Positions 1 to 5,947 of a DNA stretch of 15,629 bases are shown piece after piece. The notes below the pieces were generated by a model, which did not search any database, was not told the DNA's origin, and was given only the letters and a program-made list of their open reading frames with translations. The stretch's first letter is position 1; every line of letters starts with the position of its first letter. Origin of the DNA: an uncultured Acidaminococcus sp. Lineage in GTDB: Bacteria; Bacillota_C; Negativicutes; Acidaminococcales; Acidaminococcaceae. Where the stretch lies: contig OMUE01000123.1 in assembly GCA_900314165.1 (NCBI GenBank), positions 1 through 15,629 of the forward strand, written 5' to 3'. Position numbers and translations under genes: made by a program.

Positions 1-1175
1 TGGCCAACAAGATCCGGACATTCCTGACCATGCTGGGCATCATCATCGGCGTCGGGTCCGTTATTGCCATGGTTTCCCTGGGCCTGGGCATGCAGGAAAA
101 AGTCAAAGAGAACATCTCCAGCATGGGGTCCAACCTGCTGATCGTTATGAGCGGCGGCCGTACGGCTAACGGCCAGCGGATTGCCAGCGGTAGCGGCGCC
201 CGCCTGACCATGGAAGATGCGAAAGCTATTGAGAAAAACGTGGAAGGTATTGCCTATGTGGCTCCTGCCGTCCAGAGCAGCTATCAGCTGGTAGCGGGCA
301 ACCAGAACTGGAACACGTCCGTCCAGGGCTTTACCCCCAACATCATCAAGATCCGCAGCTACGGCATTGCTGAAGGCCGTATGTATACGAATCGGGAAAT
401 GACAGCCCGGGACAGAGTCTGCGTCATCGGCAAGACCGTAGCGGACAACCTGTTCCCTGACGGCAATCCTGTAGGGCAATTGGTAAGAATCAACAAGGCC
501 CCTTTCAAAGTCATCGGTGTGCTCACGTCCAAGGGCCAGTCCGCCATGGGCCAGGACCAGGACGATATCGTCTTCATTCCGGTAACGACGGCCATGCAGA
601 GAGTTATGGGTATTACGTACATCCGGAATATTACGATCCAGTGCGCTAACGAAAACACCATCGATCAGGTGCAGTCCGATATCGTGACGCTGCTGCGCCA
701 GCGCCATAAGATCCGTACCGGTGACGATGACGACTTTACGGTCCGCAACCTGGCAGAACTGATCAAGACGGCTCAGGAAACCACGGGCAACATTACGCTG
801 CTGCTGGCCGTAGTGGCTGCCATCAGCCTGCTGGTCGGCGGTATCGGCATCATGAACATCATGCTGGTGTCCGTAACGGAACGGACGAGGGAAATCGGTA
901 TCCGGAAAGCCCTGGGGGCTACGTACCACGATATCCTGCTGCAATTCCTGGTGGAATCCACGGTCATCGGGGTCACGGGCGGCACGACGGGTATGATCCT
1001 GGGCATCATTGTCTCCGCCATTGCGGCCAAAGTCATAGGATGGCCCATTATCATCTCCATCCTGGCCATCATCGTCTCCGTGGTGTTCTCCGTGGGCATA
1101 GGCTTGTTCTTCGGGCTGTATCCGGCTAAGAAGGCGGCCCTGCTGGATCCTATTGATGCTTTGCGGTATGAATAA
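1..1175 (+). CDS. MacB/FtsX-type ABC transporter permease (5' end outside window)
   Basis: This is the membrane subunit of a MacB-like ABC exporter, a family that moves peptides, antibiotics or lipoproteins across the cytoplasmic membrane. The frame is open from base 3, giving about 390 visible residues. It begins with the family hallmark ANKIRTFLTMLGIIIGVGSV, so only a short N-terminus is missing if this is a stand-alone permease of about 400 aa. The order seen is: first membrane segment, a large extracytoplasmic MacB_PCD region (about nt 90-780), then three C-terminal membrane segments (about nt 790-870, 950-1040, 1055-1125) around the FtsX signature TREIGIRKALGAT. It ends with the usual YPAKKAALLDPIDALRYE. 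The internal ATG at base 30 is not the start, because homology continues upstream of it. The partner ATPase would lie upstream, outside the window. The substrate is unknown. Confidence 0.93.
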   Translation, partial: ANKIRTFLTMLGIIIGVGSVIAMVSLGLGMQEKVKENISSMGSNLLIVMSGGRTANGQRIASGSGARLTMEDAKAIEKNVEGIAYVAPAVQSSYQLVAGNQNWNTSVQGFTPNIIKIRSYGIAEGRMYTNREMTARDRVCVIGKTVADNLFPDGNPVGQLVRINKAPFKVIGVLTSKGQSAMGQDQDDIVFIPVTTAMQRVMGITYIRNITIQCANENTIDQVQSDIVTLLRQRHKIRTGDDDDFTVRNLAELIKTAQETTGNITLLLAVVAAISLLVGGIGIMNIMLVSVTERTREIGIRKALGATYHDILLQFLVESTVIGVTGGTTGMILGIIVSAIAAKVIGWPIIISILAIIVSVVFSVGIGLFFGLYPAKKAALLDPIDALRYE

Positions 1176-1329
1176 GAAACCGACGCTGCGGCAGAAGTGG
1201 AATGGTTTCCGGAGGTATCTTCGGGAGCCTAAGACCCGGTTTGACCTGAAGGACTGGTCCAAAGCCATCATCAGCATAGCTCTGGTGACGGGCATCGTGG
1301 CCAGTGTGATAAGTAAAATATGGAAATAG
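1168..1329 (+). CDS. 53-aa single-pass membrane microprotein overlapping the permease gene
   Basis: This short gene starts inside the end of the permease gene (ATGAATAA, 8-base overlap) and stops four bases before a strong terminator, so it would be the last cistron of that operon. The product has a basic, aromatic-rich N-terminal half (MNKKPTLRQKWNGFRRYLRE and onward). One hydrophobic segment follows at about residues 33-49 (AIISIALVTGIVASVIS), with a KIWK tail, which suggests an N-in or amphipathic arrangement. No good Shine-Dalgarno sequence precedes the ATG, so expression probably relies on translational coupling to the permease. I do not recognise a family. A small accessory subunit of the exporter is possible. 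A chance frame is the alternative, but the tight fit between the permease stop and the terminator argues for a real gene. Confidence 0.55.
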   Translation: MNKKPTLRQKWNGFRRYLREPKTRFDLKDWSKAIISIALVTGIVASVISKIWK

Positions 1330-1332
1330 TGC

Positions 1333-1365
1333 AGGAGCTGTGAAGAGATTCACAGCTCCTTTTTT
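1333..1365 (+). terminator. Rho-independent terminator of the permease operon
   Basis: A perfect 12-bp stem (AGGAGCTGTGAA, 1333-1344, with TTCACAGCTCCT, 1349-1360) closes a GAGA tetraloop and is followed by a run of T (1360-1365). This is a textbook intrinsic terminator just after the 53-aa gene. Confidence 0.92.
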
Positions 1366-1374
1366 GTGCAAAGG

Positions 1375-1651
1375 GTCCGCTGGACTACCCCACAATCGTG
1401 CCGGCGCTGCCGTACCCCACCACCAGTCCTTTCATAAGATTCAAGGAAAGGACTGGTTCCCCGCCCCTCAATGGGCGGACTGGCAGGATGCCGGCTAAGC
1501 CGGCCTGAATGGAGTCGGCACAGTCACCCTCCCCTCGCGGGGATGACAGGGCTCTGCCCGTCCCGCAGACAGTCGCCCCGTAGAAACTTGTCGCCCCCGT
1601 AGGGGGAGAGGGCCAGATGCCTGCATCTGGCGAGGGGGCAGTCCAGCGGAT
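1375..1651 (+). repeat. Hairpin-mosaic repeat, copy A (MITE-like)
   Basis: This GC-rich, non-coding element is built of back-to-back hairpins: ACCAGTCCTTTC/GAAAGGACTGGT (1422-1457), the palindrome GCCGGCTAAGCCGGC (1490-1504) and GCCAGATGC/GCATCTGGC (1612-1631). Its ends are imperfect inverted repeats of 16 bp with one mismatch, TCCGCTGGACTACCCC (1376-1391) and GGGGCAGTCCAGCGGA (1635-1650). The segment 1375-1521 is repeated in inverted orientation at 11295-11441 with about three mismatches. No target duplication is evident and there is no transposase, so a non-autonomous element or a dispersed structural repeat is likely. A minus-strand open frame across it (SPRGEG-type translation) is best read as a translated repeat, not a gene. 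Confidence 0.8.
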
Positions 1652-1858
1652 CACTCGAATCTCACGTCTCAACTTCGTATACATTATCCAATATCCGAAC
1701 AATAAAGAAAATGAGAAAAACTCAAGAAGAGTCACTGTAGAAAATGAAGTTACATTTAGATAAAATTTTGAGAAAATTATAACTAAAAATGCTAATATAT
1801 AACGATAGTTACATTAAAAGTCCATGTATACTGGATAATGTGAAAAATATGTGAACTC
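1652..1858. other. AT-rich intergenic stretch with short repeats, no gene seen
   Basis: This stretch is much richer in A and T than its surroundings and contains no plausible coding frame. Two direct copies of AGTTACATT lie at 1748-1756 and 1807-1815. An inverted pair, ACATTATCCA (1681-1690) and TGGATAATGT (1832-1841), spans most of it. These could be regulator sites upstream of the transporter promoter, or they could be chance matches in AT-rich DNA. Confidence 0.35.
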
Positions 1859-1888
1859 TAGACAAACGAACGAATAGTAATATATAAT
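1859..1888 (+). promoter_or_regulatory. Sigma-70-type promoter of the Nramp-like gene
   Basis: The -35 candidate TAGACA (1859-1864) and a perfect -10 TATAAT (1883-1888) are separated by 18 bp. Transcription would begin near 1895, giving a 5' leader of about 175 nt before the transporter start codon. Confidence 0.65.
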
Positions 1889-1889
1889 T

Positions 1890-1913
1890 CAAATTGTTCA
1901 TAAGAACGATTTG
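1890..1913 (+). promoter_or_regulatory. Dyad at the transcription start (operator or 5' hairpin)
   Basis: The arms CAAATTGTTC and GAACGATTTG pair over ten positions, one of them a T/G wobble, around an ATAA loop. The dyad begins one base after the -10 box, so it overlaps the expected start site. It could be a repressor operator in DNA or a stabilising hairpin at the 5' end of the RNA. The sequence alone does not decide between these. Confidence 0.45.
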
Positions 1914-1928
1914 AAAGGGGTAGGTACT

Positions 1929-1976
1929 ATGGCATGGTTGATGAAACTAGGGCGACGAATCATGGTATTGTTCTGA
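1929..1976 (+). CDS. Candidate 15-aa leader peptide upstream of the Nramp-like gene
   Basis: A GAAAGGGG Shine-Dalgarno sequence lies eight bases before this ATG, a better ribosome site than many full genes in the window have. The frame encodes MAWLMKLGRRIMVLF and then stops. It sits in the 5' leader between the predicted transcription start and the transporter gene. A hairpin with arms AACCCGA (1984-1990) and TCGGGTT (2008-2014) lies just after its stop codon. This layout fits a translated regulatory upstream frame, in which ribosome position would alter the following RNA structure. The peptide is basic and hydrophobic but not enriched in any one amino acid, so classical amino-acid attenuation is not suggested. 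A chance frame remains possible. Confidence 0.4.
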   Translation: MAWLMKLGRRIMVLF

Positions 1977-1983
1977 ATCCACA

Positions 1984-2014
1984 AACCCGACGAGACAAAA
2001 AATAAAATCGGGTT
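1984..2014 (+). promoter_or_regulatory. Leader hairpin between leader peptide and Nramp-like gene
   Basis: A 7-bp stem (AACCCGA with TCGGGTT) encloses a 17-nt A-rich loop. No T-run follows, so it is not an intrinsic terminator by itself. It could take part in alternative pairing within the leader. No known riboswitch class, including the manganese yybP-ykoY type, was recognised. Confidence 0.35.
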
Positions 2015-2071
2015 CGCAGCAAATCTTTCTTTACAGAACTGGAAGAATGAGTCAAATGAGGGGGAATTATC

Positions 2072-3325
2072 ATGGCAGAAGTAAAGACGAAAAAGACGTT
2101 TATGGACAGGATTAAGAACATGGGTCCTGGTGCTATTGTAACGGCAGCTGTTGTGGGACCTGGTACGGTTACCACCTGCGGCCTGTCCGGCTACAGTTTC
2201 GGTTACAGCCTGGCCTGGGCACTGCTGTTCAGCGTCATTGCCATGGCCATTATGCAGGTCATGACTTCTAAAATCGGCATTATCGGTGGCATGGGCCTTT
2301 CCGAAGGCATTCGTAAAGTGTTTAATAACAGCCCATTCCGGATTCCGCTATTCATCCTTTTGATTATTGCTATTTTCTGTGGGAACTGTGCTTATCAGGC
2401 AGGTAACGTTGTAGGTGCTTCCGTAGGCCTGGGCATCCTGTTCGGCAACCAGCGGACCCTGTTCTGCCTCATCATTTCTGCTGCAGCTCTTGGACTGGTG
2501 CTTACCGGCTCCATCAAATACATTGCTAAGGCTCTGACCGCGCTGGTCTTCATTATGGCAATCGTATTCCTGGCTACTGCTATCCTGGTTGGTACGGATA
2601 TGGGCGGCCTGATCCACGGCATGTTCGTACCCAGCATCCCGTCCGGCGCTCTGCTGAACGCCATCGGCCTGATCGGTACTACGCTGGTTCCCTATTGCCT
2701 GTACCTGCATGCTTCCACTTCCGCCAGTGAAAAGGCTGTGGATAAGGAAGATGCTCTGATCGATGCTAAATATGACTCTGTAACGAACGCTATCCTGACC
2801 GCAATCATCTCCATCAGCATCATGGTTGTAGGCTACAGCCTGAACGTGAGAGGCGAAAGCGTCAAGGCCGTTGCTGACCTGGCTATGGGCCTGGAACCCC
2901 TGGCCGGTGCCGGTGCTAAAGCCATCTTCGCTATCGGCATCTTCGCTGCAGGCATCAGCTCCGCTACCACGGCTCCTCTAGCTGCTACGTACGTTATCAC
3001 CGGTGTCCTGGGCTGGTCCACGGATCTGAAAGATACGAAGTTCCGCATCATTGCCTGCATCGTATTTGCTCTGGGCTGCATCGTAGCTATCATGGGCGGT
3101 ACTCCTGCTAACATCATCACCATCGCACAGGCTGTCAACGGCGTTGCCCTGCCGCTGTCCGTCATCCTGGTTGTGGTAGTTGCTAACGACATGGGTATCC
3201 TGGGGACTCACAAGAATACGTCCCTGGTCAACGTGGAAGGCGCAGCCGTCCTGGTTGTCACCCTGTTCATGGCTTATCGTACTTTCGTAGTGTATGCTCC
3301 GAAACTGGCCGCAATGGTTGGCTGA
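2072..3325 (+). CDS. Nramp-family (YcsG-like) transporter with substituted metal-site residues
   Basis: This 417-aa membrane protein has the Nramp/LeuT-like fold pattern, with about eleven hydrophobic segments. The first signature appears as GPGAIVTAAVVGPGTVTT (residues 18-35), where the canonical DPGN of metal transporters has become GPGT (D to G29, N to T32). In the TM6 signature the usual A-x-x-M-P-H-N has become TTLVPYC (residues 203-209): A to T203, M to V206, H to Y208, N to C209, with the flanking LYLHAS kept. Classical divalent-metal transport is therefore doubtful. B. subtilis ycsG, also Nramp-related, sits beside the pxpA/ycsI/kipI/kipA genes, so uptake of 5-oxoproline or a related compound is my inference. 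The ATG at 2072 has a GAGGGGGAA ribosome site. Its own promoter and terminator flank it. Confidence 0.88.
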   Translation: MAEVKTKKTFMDRIKNMGPGAIVTAAVVGPGTVTTCGLSGYSFGYSLAWALLFSVIAMAIMQVMTSKIGIIGGMGLSEGIRKVFNNSPFRIPLFILLIIAIFCGNCAYQAGNVVGASVGLGILFGNQRTLFCLIISAAALGLVLTGSIKYIAKALTALVFIMAIVFLATAILVGTDMGGLIHGMFVPSIPSGALLNAIGLIGTTLVPYCLYLHASTSASEKAVDKEDALIDAKYDSVTNAILTAIISISIMVVGYSLNVRGESVKAVADLAMGLEPLAGAGAKAIFAIGIFAAGISSATTAPLAATYVITGVLGWSTDLKDTKFRIIACIVFALGCIVAIMGGTPANIITIAQAVNGVALPLSVILVVVVANDMGILGTHKNTSLVNVEGAAVLVVTLFMAYRTFVVYAPKLAAMVG

Positions 3326-3357
3326 CGCAAGCGTATAACTGAAAGAACTTAAGGGAA

Positions 3358-3377
3358 GACGTCTATTGAGGGACGTC
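3358..3377 (+). other. Small inverted repeat before the Nramp-like gene terminator
   Basis: GACGTC occurs at 3358-3363 and again at 3372-3377 with an 8-nt loop between. This would form a small hairpin just upstream of the main terminator stem. The function is unknown; it may only stabilise the 3' end. Confidence 0.3.
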
Positions 3378-3395
3378 GGTAAGCAAACTGTAATG

Positions 3396-3429
3396 AATCT
3401 CCCTCAGGATGGTCCTGAGGGAGATTTTT
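3396..3429 (+). terminator. Rho-independent terminator of the Nramp-like gene
   Basis: A perfect 14-bp stem (AATCTCCCTCAGGA, 3396-3409, with TCCTGAGGGAGATT, 3413-3426) has a TGG loop and is followed by T residues. It separates the transporter transcript from pxpA, which starts only 58 bases later. Confidence 0.9.
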
Positions 3430-3438
3430 ATGGAAAGA

Positions 3439-3449
3439 TGTTATACAAT
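3439..3449 (+). promoter_or_regulatory. Possible extended -10 promoter for the pxp operon
   Basis: TGTTATACAAT gives an extended -10 (TG, one base, then TATACA, with TACAAT overlapping) between the upstream terminator and the pxpA ribosome site. No convincing -35 box is present, because that position lies in the terminator stem. Read-through from the transporter is the alternative way to express the operon. Confidence 0.4.
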
Positions 3450-3486
3450 ACAAAGCAGAAAATTTTAAAAAATGGGGGTAATTGTA

Positions 3487-4254
3487 ATGAAAGTAGATTT
3501 AAACTCTGATCTGGGCGAAAGCTTTGGTAATTATAAAATCGGCATGGATGACAAAGTCATTCCTCTGGTTACGTCTGTGAATATTGCCTGCGGGTTCCAT
3601 GCAGGGGATCCTACGGTTATGAAGAAGACTGTGGATCTGGCTGTGAAAAGCGGTGTAGGCCTCGGTGCCCATCCCGGGTATCCTGATCTGGTGGGCTTCG
3701 GCCGCCGGAAGATGGCTGTATCCCCATCTGATGTCTACAATATGGTGGTTTATCAGGTGGGGGCTCTGGAAGCCTTTGCTCATGCAGCCGGCAGCAAGCT
3801 GCAGCACGTAAAACCCCATGGGGCTATGTACAATATGGCTGCTAAGGATGCAGCGTTGGCAGAAGCCATTGCCCAGGCAGTATACGATGTGGATAAAAAC
3901 CTGATCCTGTACGCCCTGGCCGGCAGTGAAAGCGTGAAAGCTGCTCAAAAGATCGGCCTGCCCGTTGCCTCTGAAGTGTTCGGCGACCGCAGTTATCAGG
4001 AAGACGGTTCCCTGACACCTCGTGGCCAGGCCGGCGCTATGATTACGGACGAAGAAAAGTCCATCGAACAAGTGCTGAACATCGTCATGAACCACCAGGT
4101 CGTGACTCTGAGTGGCAAAACCATCCCTGTCCAGGGGGATACGGTCTGCGTCCATGGAGATGGCCAGAAGGCCCTGCTGTTCATTGAAAAAATCCGCAAG
4201 GCTTTAGGAGAACACGGTATCGACATCGCTCCTACGGGAACGTTTATAAAATGA
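3487..4254 (+). CDS. pxpA: 5-oxoprolinase subunit PxpA (LamB/YcsF family)
   Basis: PxpA acts with PxpB and PxpC in the cytoplasm to hydrolyse 5-oxo-L-proline (pyroglutamate) to glutamate using ATP. At 255 aa it is close to the usual 245-255. Family signatures are intact: DLNSDLGESFG (residues 4-14, Ser where Cys is common), NIACGFHAGDP (32-42), GAHPGYPDLVGFGRR (60-74), HVKPHGAMYN (107-116), EVFGDRSY (163-170) and the LTPRGQAGAMI stretch after it. I chose the ATG at 3487 over the in-frame ATG at 3472. A GGGGGT ribosome site lies seven bases before the later codon, and the family starts M-K-(I/V)-D-L-N at this point; the earlier ATG has no such site. The gene is first in a six-gene operon, and its stop overlaps the pxpB start by four bases. 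Confidence 0.95.
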   Translation: MKVDLNSDLGESFGNYKIGMDDKVIPLVTSVNIACGFHAGDPTVMKKTVDLAVKSGVGLGAHPGYPDLVGFGRRKMAVSPSDVYNMVVYQVGALEAFAHAAGSKLQHVKPHGAMYNMAAKDAALAEAIAQAVYDVDKNLILYALAGSESVKAAQKIGLPVASEVFGDRSYQEDGSLTPRGQAGAMITDEEKSIEQVLNIVMNHQVVTLSGKTIPVQGDTVCVHGDGQKALLFIEKIRKALGEHGIDIAPTGTFIK

Positions 4255-4976
4255 GTACAGGAAAAATCTTATTGGCAGGGGACAGCGCCGTTACCGTCCA
4301 ATTCGGGGAAACCATTGACCCTGCTATTTACGCCAAAGTAAAGAGTCTGAATGAGGCTATAGAAGGTGCAAAGCCGAAGGGCATCATCGAGACCATTCCC
4401 ACGTTCCGCAGTCTCATGGTCCAGTATGACCCGTTGTTGCTGCCTTATGCCGAACTGGTAACGCTGCTGGAAGGCTTTGTGCAGCAGAGCGGGAAAACAA
4501 AAGCAGCCCGTAAGAAAGTCATTACGATTCCCGTCTGTTTTGGCGGGAGCAAAGGACCGGATCTGCAGGATGTAGCGGATTACCACCATATGACTACGGA
4601 CGAAGTCGTCCGGCTATGTTGTTCCAAGGATGTATTGATCTATATGCTGGGGTTTACACCCGGTTATCCCTACATCGGCGGTATGCCTGAAGAACTGGCT
4701 ACCCCGCGGCTGATCTCTCCCAGGTTGAAGGTACCGGCAGGCTCCGTAGGCATTGGAGGTGAACAGCTGGGGGTCTACTCCGTAGAATCCCCTGGTGGGT
4801 TCCGGCTCATCGGCAAGACCCCGCTGCATCTGTACGATCCATTCCGCCGCAAAAATACGGTATTGCTGGAAGCAGGAGAGTACATCCGGTTTAAGGCTAT
4901 TAATGAACTGGAATATGGGAAGATTGCCAAAGAAGAGCAGCTGGGCACGTACCAATACGAGATTCGGGAGGAATAG
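4251..4976 (+). CDS. pxpB: 5-oxoprolinase subunit PxpB, first copy (KipI/AHS1 family)
   Basis: PxpB is the KipI-type (AHS1, carboxyltransferase subdomain C/D) subunit and pairs with PxpC. This 241-aa copy has the N-terminal KipI region (about 1-85), including ETIPTFRSLMVQYDP at 47-61. A cyclophilin-like C-terminal domain follows, with GFTPGYPYIGGMPEELATPR (134-153), PAGSVGIGGEQLGVY (162-176) and SPGGFRLIGKTPLHLYDP (180-197). Where most KipI proteins read SQTG.YP, this one reads EQLGVYS, unlike the second copy in the operon. The gene overlaps pxpA by four bases (ATGA) and ends two bases before the pxpC start, indicating coupled translation. Many databases call this family 'allophanate hydrolase subunit 1', but with pxpA adjacent the 5-oxoprolinase role is better supported. 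Confidence 0.92.
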   Translation: MSTGKILLAGDSAVTVQFGETIDPAIYAKVKSLNEAIEGAKPKGIIETIPTFRSLMVQYDPLLLPYAELVTLLEGFVQQSGKTKAARKKVITIPVCFGGSKGPDLQDVADYHHMTTDEVVRLCCSKDVLIYMLGFTPGYPYIGGMPEELATPRLISPRLKVPAGSVGIGGEQLGVYSVESPGGFRLIGKTPLHLYDPFRRKNTVLLEAGEYIRFKAINELEYGKIAKEEQLGTYQYEIREE

Positions 4977-4978
4977 CT

Positions 4979-5935
4979 ATGGGAATCATCATCAATAGAG
5001 GAGGGTCCCTGACTACAATCCAGGATCTGGGGCGGATTGGCTATCAGAACCAGGGCTTTGCCGTGTCGGGAGCTATGGACCACAGAGCCTGCCGGCTGGC
5101 CAACCTGCTGCTGGACAACGAGCCGGACGCGGCCATGCTGGAAGCCACACTGGTAGGACCGAAATTCACATTTACGGAACCCAACTGTTTCGTAGTGACC
5201 GGAGCAGACCTGCACGCCACTATTAACGACAATAAGCTGCAGGTGAATCAGGTGTACGTGGCGGAGCCCGGGGATGTAGTGGAATATCCGGTACGTTTTT
5301 CCAAGCAGGGGGTCCGCAGCTACATCGCCTTTGCAGGAGGACTGAATGTGCCAGCTTTCATGGGCAGCCGGTCTACGTACCTGAAAGGCAGCATGGGAGG
5401 CTTCCACGGTCGGGCTTTGAAGACGGGGGATGAAATCAACTTTCTGTCTCCCAAGCATATCCTGCCGAAAATCGGCAGACGTTTCGTGCCGGAAGATTTC
5501 AGTGAGATTTATGGAAATCACGCAGTTACTCTCCGGGTCATCCTGGGTCCTCAGGAGGATGCGTTTACCGAGGAAGGTTTGGCTACCTTCCTGAACAGTG
5601 AATTTTTGGCTACTCCCTATATGGATCGCATGGGAGCACGTTTGGAAGGACCGGAAATTCAGCACAAGGGCCGGGCGGATCTGGTGTCCGATGGCATTGC
5701 CTTTGGGGCTGTCCAGGTGCCTCAAAGCGGCAAACCTATTATTTTGATGGCTGACCGGCAGTCCACAGGCGGTTATACGAAGATTGCCAATGTGATTTCC
5801 GTAGATCTGCCCAAGGTAGCCCAGCGTCTGGCCGGGGACAAGATCCGTTTCCAACCGGTCACGGTGGAACAGGCCCAGCAGCTGCTGCGGGAAGAACGGC
5901 GGAAACTCAGCCAATTAGCAGAAAGATGGCAGTGA
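4979..5935 (+). CDS. pxpC: 5-oxoprolinase subunit PxpC, first copy (KipA/AHS2 family)
   Basis: This is the KipA-type (AHS2, carboxyltransferase subdomain A/B) partner of PxpB, 318 aa, within the family's usual size. Signatures are RGGSLTTIQDLGRIGYQ (7-23), SGAMDHRACRLANLLLDN (30-47), LEATLVGPKF (54-63), an internal GSRSTYLKGSMGGFHGRAL segment, and near the C-terminus GAVQVPQSGKPIILMADRQ and STGGYTKIA. A GAGGAA ribosome site overlaps the end of pxpB and the ATG follows the pxpB stop by two bases. The DUF1445 gene begins 12 bases after the stop. The protein is soluble with no signal peptide. No biotin-carrier or biotin-carboxylase domain is nearby, which argues against a urea carboxylase system. 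Confidence 0.92.
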   Translation: MGIIINRGGSLTTIQDLGRIGYQNQGFAVSGAMDHRACRLANLLLDNEPDAAMLEATLVGPKFTFTEPNCFVVTGADLHATINDNKLQVNQVYVAEPGDVVEYPVRFSKQGVRSYIAFAGGLNVPAFMGSRSTYLKGSMGGFHGRALKTGDEINFLSPKHILPKIGRRFVPEDFSEIYGNHAVTLRVILGPQEDAFTEEGLATFLNSEFLATPYMDRMGARLEGPEIQHKGRADLVSDGIAFGAVQVPQSGKPIILMADRQSTGGYTKIANVISVDLPKVAQRLAGDKIRFQPVTVEQAQQLLREERRKLSQLAERWQ

Positions 5936-5947
5936 GGAGGAATTAAA

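Noticed and set aside
1385..1735. 116-codon minus-strand frame (SPRGEGD-type) in repeat copy A
   Set aside because: The same wording arises from copy B in another setting, and the DNA is a mosaic of hairpins. This is a translated repeat, not a protein.
1895..2071. Manganese (yybP-ykoY) or other known riboswitch before the Nramp-like gene
   Set aside because: None of the conserved loop sequences of that class could be found by eye. The transporter also lacks metal ligands.
4775..5914. 379-codon minus-strand open frame across pxpB and pxpC
   Set aside because: It is antisense to two well-supported overlapping genes, with low-complexity translation, no family signature and no ribosome site.
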